Assembly (NCBI RefSeq): GCF_029227915.1
Contig: NC_079882.1
Span: 32,294,001-32,358,000, forward strand
Direction of reading: 5' to 3'
Length of the DNA stretch: 64,000 nucleotides
Source of the DNA: Hydractinia symbiolongicarpus
Lineage: Eukaryota; Cnidaria; Hydrozoa; Anthoathecata; Hydractiniidae
In this document: positions 62,101 to 64,000 of the stretch, one piece after another
How positions within the stretch are numbered: position 1 is the stretch's first letter
Layout of the letters: each line of letters begins with the position of its first letter
Notes under the pieces: model-generated
The model's database searches: none
Told to the model about the DNA's origin: nothing
What the model saw: the letters and a program-made list of their open reading frames with translations, nothing else
Program-made: the position numbers and the translations under genes

Positions 62101-64000
62101 AAATCGTTTGGGAAATGTGTTTACTCCCTGGGTACTTTCTTTGTATACTTTTGACTATACAGGCCGAGTCCAGGATTTACGGGAAATCGCAGGTTTTCGT
62201 TTGCCGGCGATTAAACTTCATTTATTCAGCGTCTCATCAAAAATGAAAACATTTTTAAAAACTACAAGTCTCATGCGTTTTAGTGGTGAAAAAGTAATTT
62301 AAAAAATCGTTCGGGAAATCAGTTTACTCCCTGGGTACTTTCTTTGTTTACTTTTGACTATACGGGCCAAGCCCGGGATTTACGGAAAAATGCGGGTTTT
62401 CGTTTGCCGGCGATTAAACTTCTTTTATTCAGCGTCTCATCAAAAATGAAAACATTTTTCAAAACTACAAGTCTCATGCGTTTTAGTGGTGAAAAAATAA
62501 TTTAAAAAATCGTTCGGGAAATGAGTTTACTCCCTGGGTAATTTCTTTGTATACTTTTGACTATACGGGCCGAGTCCGGGATTTACGGGAAATCGCGGTT
62601 TTTCGTTTGCCGGCGATTTAGCTTCTTTTATTCAGCGTCCCATCAAATATGAAAATATTTTTGAAAACTACAAGTCTCATGCGTTTAGTGGTAAAAAAAT
62701 AATATAAAAAATCGTTCGGGAAATGAGTTTACTCCCTGGGTACTTTCTTTGTATACTTTTGACTATACGGGCCAAGCCCGGGATTTACGGGAAATCGCGG
62801 GTTTTCGTTTGCCTTCGATTAAACTTCTTTTATTCAGCGTCTCGTCAAAAATGAAAACATTTTTAAAAACTACAAGTCTTATGCGTTTTAGTGGTGAAAA
62901 AATAATTTAAAAAATCGTTCTGGAAATGAGTTTACTCACAAGGGACTTTCTTTGTATACATTCGACTATACGTGCCAAGCCCGGGATTTACGGGAAATCG
63001 CGGGTTTTCGTTTGCCGGCGATTAAACTTCTTTTATTCAGCGTCTCATCATAAATGAAAACATTCTTGAAAACTACAAGCCTCATGCGTTTTAGTGGTAA
63101 AATAATAATTTAAAAAATCGTTTGGGAAATGTGTTTACTCTCTGGGTACTTTCTTTGTATACTTTTGACTATACGGGCCGAGTCCAGGATTTACGGGAAA
63201 TCGCAGGTTTTCGTTTGCCGGCGATTAAACTTCATTTATTCAGCGTCTCATCAAAAATGAAAACATTTTTAAAAACTACAAGTCTCATGCGTTTTAGTGG
63301 TGAAAAAGTAATTTAAAAAATCGTTCGGGAAATCAGTTTACTCCCTGGGTACTTTCTTTGTATACTTTTGACTATACGGGCCAAGCCCGGGATTTACGGA
63401 AAAACGCGGGTTTTCGTTTGCTGGCGATTAAACTTCTTTTATTCAGCGTCTCATCAAAAATGAAAACATTTTTCAAAACTACAAGTCTCATGCGTTTTAG
63501 TGGTGAAAAAATAATTTAAAAAATCGTTCGGGAAATGAGTTTACTCCCTGGGTACTTTCTTTGTATACTTTTGACTATACGGGCCAAGCCCGGGATTTAC
63601 GGAAAAACGCGGGTTTTCGTTTGCCAGCGATTAAACTTCTTTTATTCAGCGTCTCCTGAAAAATGAAAACATTTTTCAAAACTACAAGTCTCATGCGTTT
63701 TAGTGGTGAAAAATCAATTTAAAAAATCGTTCGGGAAATGAGTTTACTCAATCGCGGTTTTTCGTTTGCCGGCGATTAAATTTCTTTTATTCAGCGTCCC
63801 ATCAAATATGAAAATATTTTTGAAAACTACAAGTCTCATGCGTTTTAGCGGTGAAAAAATAATTTAAAAAATCGTTCGGGAAATGAGTTTACTCCCTGGG
63901 TACTTTCTTTGTATACTTTTGACTATACGGGCCGAGTCCGGGATTTACGGGAAATCGCGGTTTTTCGTTTGCCGGCGATTAAACATCTTTTATTCAGCGT
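59124..64000. repeat. Right-end segment with 405-, 1,014- and 1,821-bp copies
   Basis: The variant CTCACAAGGGAC lies at 60,101, 61,922 and 62,936, offsets of 1,821 and 1,014 bp, and is followed by matching monomers with ATCATAAATG, GAAATGTGTTTAC and AAACTTCATTTATTC. GGGAAATCAGTTTAC with ATTTACGGAAAAACGC recurs about every 406 bp from 60.49 to 61.31 kb and again at 62.32 and 63.33 kb. The window ends inside a monomer. Confidence 0.75.
63663..63807. repeat. Monomer with a 58-bp internal deletion
   Basis: The sequence passes from TTTACTC (ending 63,749) straight to AATCGCGG (starting 63,750). This removes consensus positions 88-145: the CCTGGGTAC segment, the GTATA/TATAC dyad and the first GGG runs. 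The rest of the monomer is normal and the array continues with a class C-like start. It is the largest deletion I saw in the window. Confidence 0.85.

Larger units (their letters stand above)
1..64000. repeat. Satellite DNA array, ~203-bp monomer, about 315 tandem copies
   Basis: The same unit recurs head to tail in one orientation from the first base to the last. Landmarks that return every 202-203 bp are AAATGAGTTTAC, TTTGTATAC, ATTTACGGGAAATCG, GCCGGCGATTAAAC, AGCGTCTCATCAAAAATG and ACTACAAGTCTCATGCG. The consensus I built by hand is 203 bp and about 37% GC. Both window edges cut a monomer, so the true array is longer. No transposon, gene or other foreign sequence interrupts it; monomers differ only by substitutions and small indels. 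Long arrays of this type are known from eukaryotic centromeric, pericentromeric and subtelomeric heterochromatin. Which of these applies cannot be read from the sequence. I do not recognise the family. The whole window is non-genic, and the entries below describe its internal structure. Confidence 0.98.

Noticed and set aside
59-63316. Dozens of open frames of 60-121 codons with similar translations on the plus strand (often GNEFTPWVLSLYTFDYTG)
   Set aside because: They are readings of the repeat itself. Most start at GTG or TTG rather than ATG, the 203-bp period is not a multiple of three, the frame is closed once per monomer at AATTTAA, and indels and start losses are common. One open frame of about 64 codons in a 203-bp unit is not surprising.
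1-64000. CRISPR array
   Set aside because: Repeats are contiguous 203-bp units with no short repeat alternating with unique spacers, and no cas genes are present.
1-64000. Transposon, retroelement or viral repeat array
   Set aside because: No terminal inverted repeats, target-site duplications, LTR boundaries, polyprotein motifs or transposase-like frames were seen.
1-64000. Telomeric, rDNA or tRNA-derived repeat
   Set aside because: No TTAGGG-, TTAGG- or TTTAGGG-type runs, no recognisable rRNA segments, and no cloverleaf or A/B-box arrangement in the monomer.

Overview
The whole 64 kb window is one uninterrupted tandem array of a satellite DNA. The monomer is about 203 bp, with spacing of 202-203 bp between copies, so roughly 315 monomers fit in the window. 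The sequence starts and ends inside monomers, so the array continues past both edges. I found no gene, RNA gene, transposon, CRISPR array or unique-sequence island. An uninterrupted array of this size points to a eukaryotic heterochromatic block, such as a centromeric, pericentromeric or subtelomeric satellite. I do not recognise the family and cannot name the species. CpG is not depleted: about 12 CpG occur per consensus monomer against about 7 expected from base composition. That fits a genome with little germline CpG methylation, or a young and quickly homogenised array, better than an old heavily methylated one.

Monomer anatomy, numbered from the ATGAAAAC segment: positions 1-80 are AT-rich (about 29% GC) with A/T tracts. 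Positions 81-120 are intermediate. Positions 121-170 form a GC-rich box (about 62% GC) holding 8 of the 12 CpGs and three or four GGG runs spaced 9-11 bp apart. Positions 171-203 are AT-rich again. Several short dyads recur in most monomers. The strongest has 9-bp arms, TCAAAAATG and CATTTTTGA, around an AAAA spacer at the monomer boundary. Two main monomer classes intermix with recombinants between them: A (CTCACAGGG, ATACATTCGAC, CCAAGCCCGGG, CATTAAGCG) and B (CTCCCTGGG, ATACTTTTGAC, CCGAGTCCGGG, TATTCAGCG). A third class, C (CCCATCAAATATG, GCGTTTAGTGGTAAAA), appears only from 36.7 kb rightward.

Layout: 0-13.2 kb is a mosaic of A and B monomers with many overlapping segment copies (offsets 405, 1,212, 1,417, 2,228, 3,647 and 4,859 bp). 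13.2-18.8 kb is a regular higher-order repeat (HOR) of five monomers (1,014 bp) that grows to seven monomers (1,419 bp). 18.8-22.1 kb is a less ordered stretch. 22.1-26.4 kb is an 11-monomer segment present twice (period 2,222 bp). 26.3-32.4 kb holds a 1,014-bp repeat and a 1.5-kb segment copied 3,649 bp away. 32.4-36.5 kb holds dimer and trimer repeats and a 32-bp internal duplication. 36.5-47.8 kb and 47.8-59.1 kb are two near-identical copies of a 56-monomer block (period 11,348 bp), each with nested 1-, 4- and 5-monomer repeats. 59.1-64 kb holds 2-, 5- and 9-monomer spacings and, near the end, a monomer with a 58-bp deletion.

The open reading frames in this window (up to about 120 codons) are by-products of the repeat. 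Most begin at GTG or TTG, 203 is not a multiple of three, and indels and start changes are freely tolerated. The informative content is the structure of the array and its amplification history, not protein coding. All alignments and counts here were made by eye.
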